Shown piece after piece: positions 34,901-46,800 of a stretch of DNA of 64,000 nt. Each line of letters starts with the position of its first letter. The stretch's first letter is position 1. The notes below the pieces were generated by a model. It did no database searches. It was not told where the DNA came from and worked only from the letters and a program-made list of their open reading frames with translations. The stretch lies in contig OX359198.1 in assembly GCA_947172415.1 (NCBI GenBank), forward strand, positions 5,053,401 through 5,117,400, given 5' to 3'. A program made the position numbers and the translations under genes. Source of the stretch: Chondrosia reniformis. Taxonomy: Eukaryota > Porifera > Demospongiae > Chondrillida > Chondrillidae.

Positions 34901-36853
34901 GTACTACCTCGGTTGATCCAGTGAATCCTATCTTATCCACATCATTGTGAATGGCCAGTTTGCTCCCAAAGGCCCCGTTTCCAGTGACTACATTGAACAC
35001 CCCAGGAGGAAGACCTGCCTCAGCACAGATCTCAGCAAACAGAAGAGCAGTCAGTCTGGTATAGCTAGCTGGCTTCAGCACAACAGTGTTACCCATGGCC
35101 AGAGCTGGACACACCTAGAGGGCACAAACAAGTGGAAAGGGGAGTTAAATGTGGGTGATTAGGAGTGACCATTGGCTGCCATTTTAATAGGACTTCAGTC
35201 ACGACTCTAGGCAAGACTTTGGTCACTTGGCTGGATTTGGTATTATCAACCAACCAAAGGACATTACAAAATAACTGTTATGGTTTTATTGTTGCATATT
35301 TAGTGCAAAACTACAAGACACTGTCCTAATAAAGCCTCTTTCAAAGCTTTAACAGAGAGAAACAAACTTGTATAATAAAAACTGTTATATGAATCACCAA
35401 AAGACAATAATAGTTAGCGAGCCATCGTGTACATGTTCTTACATAACTGATCCATCTCTAATTATGACGCACACAAACTAACTATAATAAAATACTAACT
35501 GTATGAAATTTATTTTTTGTATGAAACATCTATCAACTTTTTGAGTATCTAATCAGTTGCTAATGAAGACCCCTTGGAGTCGAAACATTTGACCAAAAGA
35601 TTTATAACCAAACTGCACATTTAGATGCTCAAAGAGATCCAAAATACAAGAAAACAAGCTATACAAACTTAAAATCATTAAAATCACACACTGATCCGCT
35701 TACACGTCTTTACCTTCCAGGAGAGCAGCATCAGGGGGAAGTTCCATGGTACAATAGCACAGACCACACCCACTGGACCCCAATCCTTCATTTCATCCTC
35801 TGACAGCTGTGCCCATCCTGAGTGATGATAAAGATGGCGGACCACAAGTGGAATGTCACAGTCTCGACTCTCCCTTATTGACTTTCCATTGTCCATGGAC
35901 TCAAGTACGGATATAAGTCTCATGTGCTTTTGAATATGTCTGGCCAAGCTGTACATGTGACGAGCTCTCACATGGCCTGCATAGCAACGGAGGAGAGAAG
36001 CAAACATATAGCATCTACATACATATGGGTAAAAGTATTTGCTGACTAAATAATTATGTCAACATCTTTGATGAAAAAACTCCTAAAGGATTATCTAAAA
36101 ATGGATGTAGGCTTTTCAATTCAATACAGAAAAGAATCTACTTCTATAAGGTGCAGTTTTCTGAAATCTAGTTGGTTTATACACAAATATCAAGTACTAT
36201 TTGATTATATGGTCATACTGAAAGAGAAAGGAAGAACAACGTACAACTTGGGCACCTTATCAATGAATTGAGGCTACACCAAATAATAAGGATCTTGAAT
36301 ATATAGTATACATATCATAATTATGTTTTTCAACTCAGTGACTCATGGGACTATCTTTATGTATGAATGAATGAATTAATGAATTAATGTGGGTGGCTAT
36401 AATAAATCTATTTTTATTATATGCTACATCCATGTATTACATATTACATTCAAACTGACCTGGGAGCTTGCTCCAAGATTCGAATGCTGCTTTGGCGGCC
36501 CCTACAGCCAGCTCAACATCCTCATCTTCTCCCTGGGTCGTTGTACAAAGGAGCTGCCCAGTAGCAGGATTGTACGAGTTGTATGTTTTTCGTCCTTCCG
36601 GCCTCACCCATTGATTGTTGATAAAATGTCCAAAATGCCGATTGTGATCATCCAACCATGCCTCTGCTACTGCAGGACTCTCGGGGGCAGGTCCATACTC
36701 AAGGTTTTCAAAGATCTCTGAAATGGAAACAGCTTTCTTCTTGTTTTCCTCTACGTCCTTGGGATCTATCTTGGCTACTTTAGCGGCTGGTTCTTCATTT
36801 TGAACTGAAGAGCGCTTCGGAGTACGAGTCTTAGTACGAGTTGTAGTCGCCAT
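25978..36853 (-). CDS. ALDH16A1: ALDH16A1 orthologue: two-domain aldehyde dehydrogenase
   Basis: Fourteen minus-strand exons: 36853-36460, 35976-35714, 35114-34908, 34185-34033, 32352-32259, 31919-31717, 30957-30821, 30300-30195, 29501-29329, 28795-28628, 27987-27881, 27467-27184, 26627-26538 and 26142-25978. They sum to 2544 nt, 847 residues, with every junction in phase. Exon 1 has a Lys/Arg-rich leader then [13 protein letters not shown], a signature of ALDH16A1. Domain 1 (about 85-540) keeps PWNF (Asn about 210), LELGGK (Glu about 307) and QVCSAGSR (Cys about 341), so it should be catalytic; it also has NQGQ and the [11 protein letters not shown] motif. Domain 2 (about 570-847) is short and lacks the Cys and ELGGK; it ends [14 protein letters not shown]. 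Mammalian ALDH16A1 is reported to have lost the domain-1 Cys. Substrate is unknown. Confidence 0.95.
26801..26868 (-). repeat. tRNA-like SINE head or tRNA pseudogene
   Basis: On the minus strand GGCAACTGTAGCTCGGTGGC, then AGAGCACTGG, GTCATAACCAG and TTTGATTCC give a box A (TAGCTCGGTGGCAGAGCA) and a degraded box B. The loop has a CAT triplet. The 3' acceptor strand does not pair, so it is not a functional tRNA; a tRNA-derived SINE is more likely. It lies in ALDH16A1 intron 12. Confidence 0.6.
28245..28632. repeat. Minisatellite copying the exon-10 splice donor of ALDH16A1
   Basis: About 12 units of 33-36 bp with core CACTCACCCAGGGGCAG. On the minus strand each unit reads CTGCCCCTGGGTGAGTG, the exact exon-10 end plus donor; the exon-proximal unit (28628) is taken as the real junction. 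The array fills the start of intron 10. Confidence 0.92.
28843..29078. repeat. 31-bp minisatellite in ALDH16A1 intron 9
   Basis: Eight units, the last partial: AGTAGGGCTACCACGCCCCA followed by TCACCCTCAAC. Almost no divergence between units, so it is young or homogenised. It lies about 50 bp from the exon-10 acceptor. Confidence 0.95.
29480..30010. repeat. 59-bp minisatellite copying the exon-9 splice acceptor of ALDH16A1
   Basis: Nine 59-bp units. The first contains the real start of exon 9; the others repeat, on the minus strand, CTTACTAATCAAG|GGTTTATTTGAGTATGTCCG, so each carries a copy of the acceptor and about 22 nt of exon. The distal copies run into TAA after seven or eight codons and have no donor, so they would act only as decoy acceptors. 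Confidence 0.93.
32005..32255. repeat. 34-bp minisatellite beside the exon-5 donor of ALDH16A1
   Basis: Seven or more units with GCTACCTGCCTGAGGAGGAC and ACCTAACTAGTACA blocks, some shortened. The array starts four bases inside the intron after exon 5. On the minus strand each unit contains CAGGCAG|GTAGCTG, which resembles the true donor CTAG|GTAAGCTG. Confidence 0.9.
33443..33712. repeat. 38-bp minisatellite in ALDH16A1 intron 4
   Basis: Seven units of TTTGGTTGTAACCTAATGAA followed by TCTTTAGACTGGCTTGTA, with single-base variation (GCGTTT, GTATTT, GCATTT, CCATTT). Confidence 0.95.
33770..33905. repeat. tRNA-like SINE fragments
   Basis: A minus-strand box-A-like GTAGCTCAATGGCAGAGTAC (about 33790-33815) sits next to a plus-strand CCAGGTTCAATTTCTGG box-B-like stretch (about 33880). 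They could be two diverged tRNA-derived SINE pieces in opposite orientation. Box A resembles that at 26801-26868. Confidence 0.45.
34680..34870 (-). repeat. Dispersed repeat family R1, copy 3
   Basis: Reverse complement of copy 1, including TTCCCAGAAACAGTTGCCTG, CACTGATGAAGGGTG and ATAGGCCTTTACTCTAAAGT. It lies in ALDH16A1 intron 3, ending about 40 bp from exon 3. Confidence 0.75.
35540..35640 (+). repeat. Second copy of the GTCGAAAC hairpin repeat
   Basis: TTTGAGTATCTAATCAG ... CTAATGAAGACCCCTTGGAG, TCGAAACATTTGACC ... CATTTAGATGCTCAAAG. Its ends are imperfect inverted repeats, as in the copy at 5874-5990. It lies in ALDH16A1 intron 2. Confidence 0.6.
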
Positions 36854-37184
36854 TTTTCAGCTCACGTGGTCAAGGAGGCGGCGAATATCAGTGGAACAAC
36901 AGATTTAGAAAATATCCAATCGACTTGGCATAATTTCAGCTTTACTATACAATTGCAAGCTATAATGATTAGTAGTGCTTATAAAAGTACCCTGTTAAAT
37001 GTAGCATTAAGTAAATATTTATTGCAAACCAGATAATTATTAAGTGTAACTGGTACAATGAATAATTTTCAGTTAACTTTTAGAGCTTTCTTATAATCAA
37101 ATGATAATCAACCACCAGTAATTATTGGTCAAACTACAAAAATATCAAACCATGAACATAATATACATAATATAGGGATATGGT

Positions 37185-37295
37185 GTATAACCCAGGAGAG
37201 AAGAAGACTTGTATCCTCATCCAAAAATCTCACTAGGTTTAGTTCCCTATAGCCTATTAGGTCTTTTATTCTAAAGTAGATGTAGTATCTTGGAT
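37185..37295 (-). repeat. Dispersed repeat family R1, partial copy 4
   Basis: CCTCATCCAAAAATCTCACT, AGGTTTAGTTCCCTATAG and TATTCTAAAGTAGATG are the reverse complement of the 5' part of copy 1. It lies in the divergent promoter region. Confidence 0.65.
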
Positions 37296-37735
37296 TGTGC
37301 ATGGACTATTTATATTGATATCAGACACACTCTGATAGAGAGAGGGCCATAGGACAAGTCACATGTTTAATTTATGAACATGCAAGAGAATGTGCATATT
37401 TCTATTGGCTTGCTATCAAGTCTTAAACAATAATTGTGTGTGTAGATAGTGTATTCCTCGAGTTACTACATGCATCCTGCATATTTGTAGACCTACAGTA
37501 AACAGTGCATGCCATATACGTTAGTTATTACAGCAGCGTGATTCCCGCGGTAAATGATATTCATAGCTCCCATAAAAGGATTTCAATATAGGGGTGTTAC
37601 ATGAGGAGGGTCATTTCTTTTCAATTTTGCTGTGGAATTGTCTTAGAGTCTGCGCCTGATCACCTTAGCAAACAGAGGTAGACAGCGCTCGTAAACATTT
37701 GTTTTTCAAAGTGTCTTAAGTGAGATCAGAAAGAG

Positions 37736-37743
37736 TGACGTCA
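37736..37743. promoter_or_regulatory. Palindromic CRE (TGACGTCA)
   Basis: A full consensus cAMP-response element, about 130 bp before the adaptor ATG. By family knowledge it would bind CREB/ATF-type bZIP factors; function here is inferred. Confidence 0.5.
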
Positions 37744-37873
37744 TAATTCGTCCTTTATATTTGGACCTGCAACACAGAAGAGCTGTCTATAGTCCTAAGA
37801 AGATTTGCATCAGTAATCGGTTCCTATTCACCACGATAATACTTTGCTAAATCGAAGATTTTCATCTATCAAC

Positions 37874-40800
37874 ATGTCCAATCGACACGGTAAGTTGAAA
37901 GCCAGTAGTATTTGTGTTGTAAAATGGTTGTATTTTCCCGTATGTGTCTGCCCGATATATATTCCCGAAAGAACCTTTCTCTACCGTATCCTGCAAAACG
38001 GAAGTCAGCGCTGAATATTCATGGGTGCGCCAATTATCCCTAGCACTGTATTAATCGATTCGGAACAGAAGAACGTTAACTCCGGGAGCTCTAGCGAAAG
38101 TACAAATATTTGCGGAGATGTACTTGCGTGTACCATTAACCATTTCAATAGAATTGACTATGGCCATTATGAGATCAGCAATATTATTGCGCATCAGGAG
38201 GACGTAGTCATACTTAATTATAAGCTCTTGATATAAAATTTTCAGCCGAAAACACAGACGTACGTCCTTGCGCATTGGGATATAAATGTAACCTCTTATA
38301 TATCTGATTGATGGCACATCGAATTATAGTTTACATCATCTGCAAAGTACATTCTGAGTGTGTGAGTGGAAAAGGGGCATTTTTAACATTGTTGCTAAAG
38401 GTTGTTCCCTATAGGGGTGTGACAATGTGTTTATTTTCACTTTCACAATAAACGCCTATTTCACAATGAGTAGACCACCTTTATATGGATTAAACATACA
38501 TACTGATTGAAAATATATATATTATTCATTTTAAATTATAAACTCGCTTCTAATGCCGGAAAGGGTTCAGTTAAGATCAATAGAAAGAAAGCAGAAATCA
38601 TTGAATACAGAAGTTACTCTGAATTACAATGTCTAACTGATCTTGCTTCAATGAAGTTGTGCCTCAGTTACATATTACTGAATCCATATGTTACAGTCAT
38701 AGTTATTTGTTTCTGTAGTAGTATATCTTATTTTTTCCTATTAATCAAAGCAATTGAAAATGATTCATATATCATTAATACATGCAGCCTATAGGTTATT
38801 TAATGCCCATGCAATAAATATGAAAACAATTTGCACATGTAAATGTTTCTCCCAAATGTACTATTTATCCAAGCATCAATATGTTCTTCCAATTTTGTTT
38901 CACTGCCATTACCACTTGGATACCAATATACAGATTGGCCCCTATGGAATGTGTAGACATGAACATTACTATGGCTTGTTTGTACAGATTATTTGGCTTC
39001 ACACTAACATCTATGTTGCTATCTTGTAGAGTTTGTATGCAAGTCACATGTGGTCATGTTCATATGGGTGCATATACGTAGATGCTTTATGTACTTGTGT
39101 ATATATACTCACTGTCTGCAATACAATGAATGCAGGAAATGCCTTTGTTAAATATACCTTTGTTTGCAAACACTAAATCCTTTTGTATATGATAAATTGA
39201 CAAAAGTCTTTTGAGCAAAGTATATCATTTATACAAAAAAACACTTAAATTATAAGAATTAAAAGTGTTTTAAAGATTTGTTAAACTGGTACATCTTTCC
39301 TTTCCACTCAACAAACACCTTCCACAGACATAATTGAGTGGATTTCTGAAGGGTTTCTACCCACAATTTGAAGTGTCAATTACCCACAAAATTATATGTT
39401 GTAAACCAAGACATTCAAGTTGTTATAGTGGCCTGACAGTTTTACACTTTCCTATTGACTTACTTTAATATCTTTAAACTCTGTGTATGTATTCAAGCAA
39501 GCCATCATCACCATGGCGATGAATATGAGCATTCTTTGCATTGTGCCTTTCTGCTATTCACTTTGTTTGGACACAGTGTTGTATGGTGCAAGGGACTTTG
39601 AATATGTGGATACTGTTCTCAAAGCTATTAGCACTTTTTGACAAGACAAATGTTTCTACTTTGCCAACCCATCTACAAAGCCATTGCTGTCTTTAGCTTT
39701 CAAATACACATATTGTTTGGAAGTATGGATTCAGTGATATGTAAAATGATTTCTAAATTCCCTTCAAAGCTCTAATTCTGGCTTAGGATCCACCTATCTG
39801 TTCTAATGGAGCTAATTATCACACTCACTAATGAGAAGGATAGACATTTTTGAAATTTGGGCTTATAGCTTAACAAATCCTCCACAGTCTGGAATGAAAC
39901 ATTTATTTTGTGGTTATCCATCTCAATGTTGAATTAGTTTATTGGCAAAGTAGTACAAAATATGGTGTGTCTCTAAAGGGTGTTGCAGTATGGCTAATGG
40001 TGCCAAAGTTGACAATCTGTTTGGTCAATATGTCCACAAATAGTCCCTTTAAGGCTCACTGTTTCATGCCTCTCTGTCTAGCTCATTTGAATGAGTTAAT
40101 CTACCCTTCACAATAGCTTTCTTTATGCATTATATACTAGTCTTTCAATCCATGGCACTACTATAATAAATACATAATGTAGAGATAGGACAATCACATT
40201 GATACTTTTAGCAACAATACTAGAAATCAATACTCCTATCACTTAAAAATATATACCAAGAATTACTTTTAATCTAAGACAGAAGGAAATAAATTGGAAA
40301 GCCTATAATAACATATTATATGTTTTCTATATTTCACATTATAACAATGATACTGCTGATATTTGCTATGAGATAACATGTAACACTAAATAATACAGCA
40401 ATAATTCTATAGTATTCTCAATCAATACAAACATCAAATTTTTTTGAGATCAGGTGTATATATGTATGTATGATCTCACTAAAAATCAATTATTACCTAT
40501 AGATTACTGGACATATGTTGTGGTCTAGCTTTCTGGTTTGTGGCCTATTTTGCTGGAAACTGAAAATTTGACTCTATTTCATAGTCTTCAAACAATTTAG
40601 AAGTCTCTATAATGATATTCATGATACTGTGATACAATTTACACTTTAGTTGTATATGCCTTTAGTTAATTGGGAAGTTTAGCTTATGTAGGTATTTTAT
40701 TTAGTCTGTGAATAGTTATTCCAAAGTGGGTGGATGGTTAGCATATATAGGATCTGTTGATATCATTCTTCTAATTTTTGTCCATCCCTTTAGTTTTTTG

Positions 40801-43800
40801 ATAAGAGAGACTCTATTAAAAGTCTTGTAAAAGGTTTTGTATAAAGGGAGTCTTTAGCATAGAAAATTGATTCCCAGATTTTTGTTAATTTGAAATAGTA
40901 AAACTGTCAAATATTTTTACAGCATATATACGTAGTGTATATAGCTACATGTACAAGAGCTAAGGAAGGAGACAGAATGGCGAATCATGATTATATTCAT
41001 TGCCTCTGGCTTCCAGTGGTATTTGCTAATTGCAAACAGCTTTTTTAAATTAATATACTGTTATCTCCTTAGTGTAAGTACATATTCCTCTCAAATCATG
41101 GCGATGGGAATATAAATAAGGGATATGAAATAAGTCCTTCAAAGAAATCCTACCATGTTATAGTGAAAGCTGTACATTCCTCAGAAATGATATGCCTTTC
41201 TATATGGAAGACTGTAGTATATATTTAGTGTGATATTCTAATATTGTTTTATGATGTTAAACGGACATTATTTGTGATACTTCTCATCCTTAACAGTAGA
41301 TGAAGGCTGAAGTATACACATTGCTAGTATGGTCATTTCAATAAAAGTGCTTTAAGAATTAAAGTTTTACTATTTTAAGACTTACACAAATACTATTTCC
41401 CTGTTCAGTTAATGAGCCTCTCTTCCAGATTATGTTAGCTTTAGTTGACTAGTTTGACAAGAGATGTTGCATAATTATTATGATGCTATAGAAGACCTTT
41501 CTACTCTCAGACCAGCCATAGCACTGCCTCTAGTAATCACATGAATAACTGTGAGCAGTGTAATTTACAGTCTTTATTAACATTATTTGTATGTTAAATA
41601 TATATGTAAGATATTCCTGTTGTAGCTTAATAGAAAGGTTACAAAATTACTTGTTTATTTCACTCACAAAAGTCACTGAGAACTACCTACGTACAGCACA
41701 TGTACTCTTGAATAATTAATGTAGTGTATATTATCCAGTGATATCTTGAATAATTAATGTAGTGTATATTATCCAGTGATATCTTGAATAATTAATGTAG
41801 TGTATATTATCCAGTGATATCTTGAGTAATTAATGTAGTGTATATTATCCAGTGATATCTTGAGTAATTAATGTAGTGTATATTTTCCAGTGATATCTTG
41901 AGTAATTAATGTAGTGCATATTATCCAGTGATATCTTGAGTAATTAATGTGGTATATATTATGCAGTGATAGAGTGTGCTGCCACCAGACCATCTATTCT
42001 GGTGGCTTTGGTGATAAGGACCCTCTGTTAAGCTATAGTGTGTCAAAAGTAACTCTCAAAGGTGATGCATTCAAAATGTGAAATTGTATAGTGTGTAAGT
42101 GTATGCTCGCAATAGGGATACTGTTCCCTGTTGGCTATTCTGTGAGGCAAATTTGTAATGATATATGTAATGTAATATTTAACTCTATAGGAACTATTTA
42201 ACTATGTGAGCTGTAGATATTGATATAAATATAGACCACTTTAATGACCAACTGCACACATACGTAAATAAATTCTGAAACACAATTTTTCTACATTCTA
42301 CAATAATGGCATACACAGCACTCAACCTAACCTTTTGATGCAGAACAAGAATCTTCCTTTTTTCCGCTCCACTGGGCCAGACTGGGAGCTTCACCCTTCA
42401 TCAGTGACCCTTTAAGGCCTTTTTGAAGTAGCTTAGACCCTATAATGTAACAGATAATGTTGTCCTCAACCTATACACTGTCAATACATATATATTTCAC
42501 ACGTACACAATATATACATACATAAGTCAGTACTACATTATTTTGAATTCTTTTCAACTCCTAAAAATGTATTTAAATATATTAACTTGTCTGTTTAATG
42601 AACCAAATTAATAGTTTATTGTCCTTCTGAATGGCAGACTATTGAAGCATATCTGACATTCTGTTGTTTTAACTCACAACACAGCACAGGTTTACTCCCA
42701 AAAAGTATTGTATTATCACTATAGCAACAGACTCCTCCTTCTTTCTGAGTATTAGCTCACTCAATCATGAATAGTCAAAACATCATCTTCCTTTAGATAT
42801 GTCATTGCATCCATGTTTTTTTGTCAAGACATTCCTACCATACCATTGGTACATCTGTGTGTATCTGTGTATACATATACTATATATGTGTGTGTACTAC
42901 GTAGGTACGAATGTGTGTATATCCGTACATCTGTGTGTATCTGTGTATACGTATATAAATATATATACAAGTGGAGCTGTATAGTTTTTGTAGGCTAATG
43001 CATATTCCATTCAATATTAGATGGTAAGAAGGACTTCAAAGGTTAAAGCAACTGTTTTAATTATCTCTTCATTGCTCTGAAATTTACAGACACACAATTA
43101 GCAGTACATACACGTATATAAGACATACTTGCAGCTGTATCAGTAATTATGTGTTGCATAATATAGATATCCTTGTCTGCCTATGCAATTAACTGCATCA
43201 GGGCAAGCAACTGGCCATGGGTTACCTGTAATAAGTAGCCTGTTGCCAGGTAACAAATAACTTTAATGTCAATAATGACCTTTAATCTTAGTCAGCCTCT
43301 TTCTTTTTTGTTACTTGTCTACATGTTACTTTTAAGTTTGAACTTTAATGGTGAGCATTTAATTTCAAAGAGCAATCAAATTGAGTTGATCTTTTATTTG
43401 TTATTTGCAAGCTTGCCATTTTCACTACTTCTATTTGGCAAGTCTAGATGTTTGAAGAACATGGTTTCATTGCTTTTTAATTTTTTGAAAGGGTTGTCCC
43501 ATCTTTGCTTCAGCTGTTCTGGCAGTTTTGTAAGAGTTCTTACCCTCAGTGATATCAGGAGTAACTGCTGGGAAAGCAGTACTTGTAGGTTTCTTCATGA
43601 CTAATGTTTGTCCTAGGATCCTTCTTAGGCATTATTAACAGGTTCTACCTTTGAACTCATTTGAAGTGATGAAGTCATGTGCTCACAGAATAACTTAGTC
43701 ATGTCCATAACTTCCATGGCTTCAAGTAAACAAGCACAAACCTCTTTGTACCTATATGTCCAAACAGGTTGTACCATTGCTGAAGATACTCTTTTACGTA

Positions 43801-46800
43801 TACCTAAGTGTGCATAGGCTTATCCCATACAATGTTTTAATGAGATTACGTACATCAATCAGCTCCTTGGAACATCCAGTCATTATTTTATTATATTATT
43901 ACAGTTAGCTGTCCTCTGTAATTATGTTACATTTATGTAGCATGCTGAACTAGAGGAAACTGGTGCAAAAGCTAAGTACATACGTATATACACAGCTATG
44001 TGTCTTAACATGTACTTGTAAGTAGATGTCACTAAACCTACAGTTTTGGACTGGTAACTTTTTCTCTTTCTCTTAATTGAAAATCAACCACAAAACCTTA
44101 CTACTGTAAAACATGTTAAATTCACACAATGGAAGTTTTACAAATAAATACAAGACATGTGAATCTTGAATTAAAACACTCCTGTGTCTGTTATAGATAA
44201 GTAACAAACTACCTATACTTTTACCATACAGTAAATAGCTTTGCAGGAGTGTTCAATGGATGTGTTAACATTTTGTGTTGTGTAAATGTTTCTCTAAGAT
44301 TTGTCATGTGGGAATTGAATGAGCTTCCCCTAAGCCATTCCTGGGAAAACTGTCTACCATATAAGTCACCCTATACTGCTGAACAGTTGGTACTCCATTT
44401 GTCAGGATTCAACTAACAACTGTATTGGAAGCTTAGCCCTTTATTTGCCTTTATGAGCAAAACTGGTCATTATTAGTTTTTACTTGACATGGTTAGCTTT
44501 AAGCTAAATGAATGTTAGAGTGGATATGGTACTTAATACTCTTTATATGTGTACACTAAAACAATTATAACTTTTCTAATCTAGAAGAATCTTTGGGAGT
44601 TGTCTATCAAAAATCTCTAATTTGTGTATGGCGTTGGTAACCTAAGACAAGCAGTTCTCCAGACAGCAATTTTATTAGAGGTCAAAATAGAAATTTTAGT
44701 AATTTTATGATTCTCAGTGTGACTAATGTAGTACAATGATGTAATTCAACTGAGACTATGGCCTTTAAAGTATTTTATATCTACAAGCATAATGCTACCT
44801 TAATACTGTTAGTATACAATACACAGACATATGTACATATATAATTATTAAAGAATTAATTTATTATATTATGTGAGTTTTTCTCAGTTTAAAGCTGTTT
44901 TGCAAACTTGGCATCTGTCAGCCTGATATTGATTATTTAAATCATAATTTAGTGAGATAATATATTTATTACTGTGTACAACTTTACACTTACTCTATCT
45001 GATTTATACACATCATACAAGTATTAAGTTAACCCAAGGAAGGAATATTATCCTACCTGGTATCTTAGGAGTGTCCAACCTGTAGTTGCTTGACACATTA
45101 AAGGTGATTGTGTTAATCTTGTAGTAGTACTTAGTGACCATCATGTGATAAAGTGGCTACCCAAAAATAGTATATAATGTTTTGTAATCCAAACTGAGGG
45201 CTGATATCATTTGTCTATTTTGTCATACAATATCAACCTTAAATTGATGCAAACACTAGAAGGCATGAATGGAGTGTTTTGATAACCTTTATTGTACATA
45301 TCTTATATCATCCTACATGTAGGGTGCTTATCAGTGTGCTAATTCACTGGCCTATACATATGTGGGTGATTCTATAGTGGGTAATCCAGCACTATTAAGA
45401 ATGTGAAAGAATATTCTCTTTATTTCTGAGATAAGAGCAGTTGCCTTTAGGGTATATGAACAAACTTATATAATTCAATTCTAAAGAAAATCCTTTGTAA
45501 TTAAATGTGAAACTCTAAATTATCAATACCTGTTCTGCATCATAATTTCTTATTATTATTTTTAAGTCTTTCATTCAATATCATTGGGGTTAGAATTTAC
45601 TGTATATAGTACTGTACCATGCCTTTTAGGTATTTGTATGAAAACTTTGTTAGATCATAGTATGTTTAAAAATGGGCAACATATTAGCCTTCTGTAAGTT
45701 CTTTTGAGAAGCCTTTGATAACTCTTGCAGCAGTGAAGTGTATCCTAATTAGGCAGTGCTGGGTCATCTTTAACAGATTGATAGTTGGATTGAAACCTTT
45801 TCAGTTACATTCCACTTTCAACTGGGTACAAACATATTAGAGATTGTGGTGTGTTTTCTCTTAGTAAATTATAAAGGACCAGTGTATGTACGTATATGTA
45901 TTTAGTAATGTATCTAATTCAGCATGTGTAGACTAGACTATAGGACTATATGCTGTTTTTATAGTCTGACTGTCTGGTGTTTGTTTAGTGATCCCCTGAT
46001 TTTCCTGTAGGCTCCTCCAATGAAGCCTGTCATGTTATCCTAGCCTGAACTCAAAAACCACATCCTTTGTTTTAAACATTATGCTATGAATAATCCAACA
46101 CCTTTTCCCAAATGTTTGACCTCTTGGCCTAGAGGATATCCTCATGCAAAACTTTTTTTCCTTCCCCTTTGACAGACTGACATGCATAAGGGACTAAAGA
46201 AAATACAAATAGAAAAGATCATTTTGTTAGACCTACGTATTTTCTAGGAAAAGTGTTGTTTTACAGTATTCATTTTTGAGCCCTATAGACTTATTTCATA
46301 ATATTATAAATATTTACTTAGGTACATAGTTCAATGATGTTTATCTTGGTAACCATTAAATATAATATACGTATTTATCCAGTATCAGGTTGGTGACTTA
46401 CAAATGTGTATGTAATCACCAGAATAGTGGAACATACTGTATGTAGTACATATTTTATAAATTATCTAAAACACCCTATTCTATGGTTATCATGCCTATG
46501 AAGCTATGAAGAAGAAGAGACTAAAATACAATTTTCTTCGACTTAGGACAAACCTACAGAGCTTTAGATGAAGTACAGTTTGGCTTTTGTTCTTCCTTCT
46601 CCATTGGGCCAGACAGCTGTTTCTGGGAATTCCACCCTTCATCATTGACCCTGGGATTCTTTGTCTTCTTGGTCATTTTGAGTCCATATGTACAAGTATT
46701 ATTTGTGCTACATACGTACATATACGTATTCATTTATTGTGTATTTATTGTTTTACTACCTCCAGAATATCAAGCTCGAGCACTTGTTCCTGTTGGAGGT

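Larger units (their letters stand above)
36854..37873. promoter_or_regulatory. Divergent promoter between ALDH16A1 and the PTB adaptor gene
   Basis: The two start codons point away from each other across 1.02 kb. Near ALDH16A1 a CACGTG E-box lies within 20 bp of its ATG. Near the adaptor a palindromic TGACGTCA (37736-37743) lies about 130 bp upstream. A partial R1 repeat sits at 37185-37295. Bidirectional use is inferred from geometry. Confidence 0.55.
37890..46765. other. First intron of the PTB adaptor gene (inferred), no other gene seen
   Basis: About 8.9 kb of AT-rich DNA without convincing coding exons on either strand. It holds a 38-39-bp minisatellite (41706-41965) and R1 repeat copies at 42325-42425 and 46535-46685. 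If the 16-nt exon 1 is wrong, this is intergenic DNA with a promoter near 46.6 kb instead. Confidence 0.5.
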
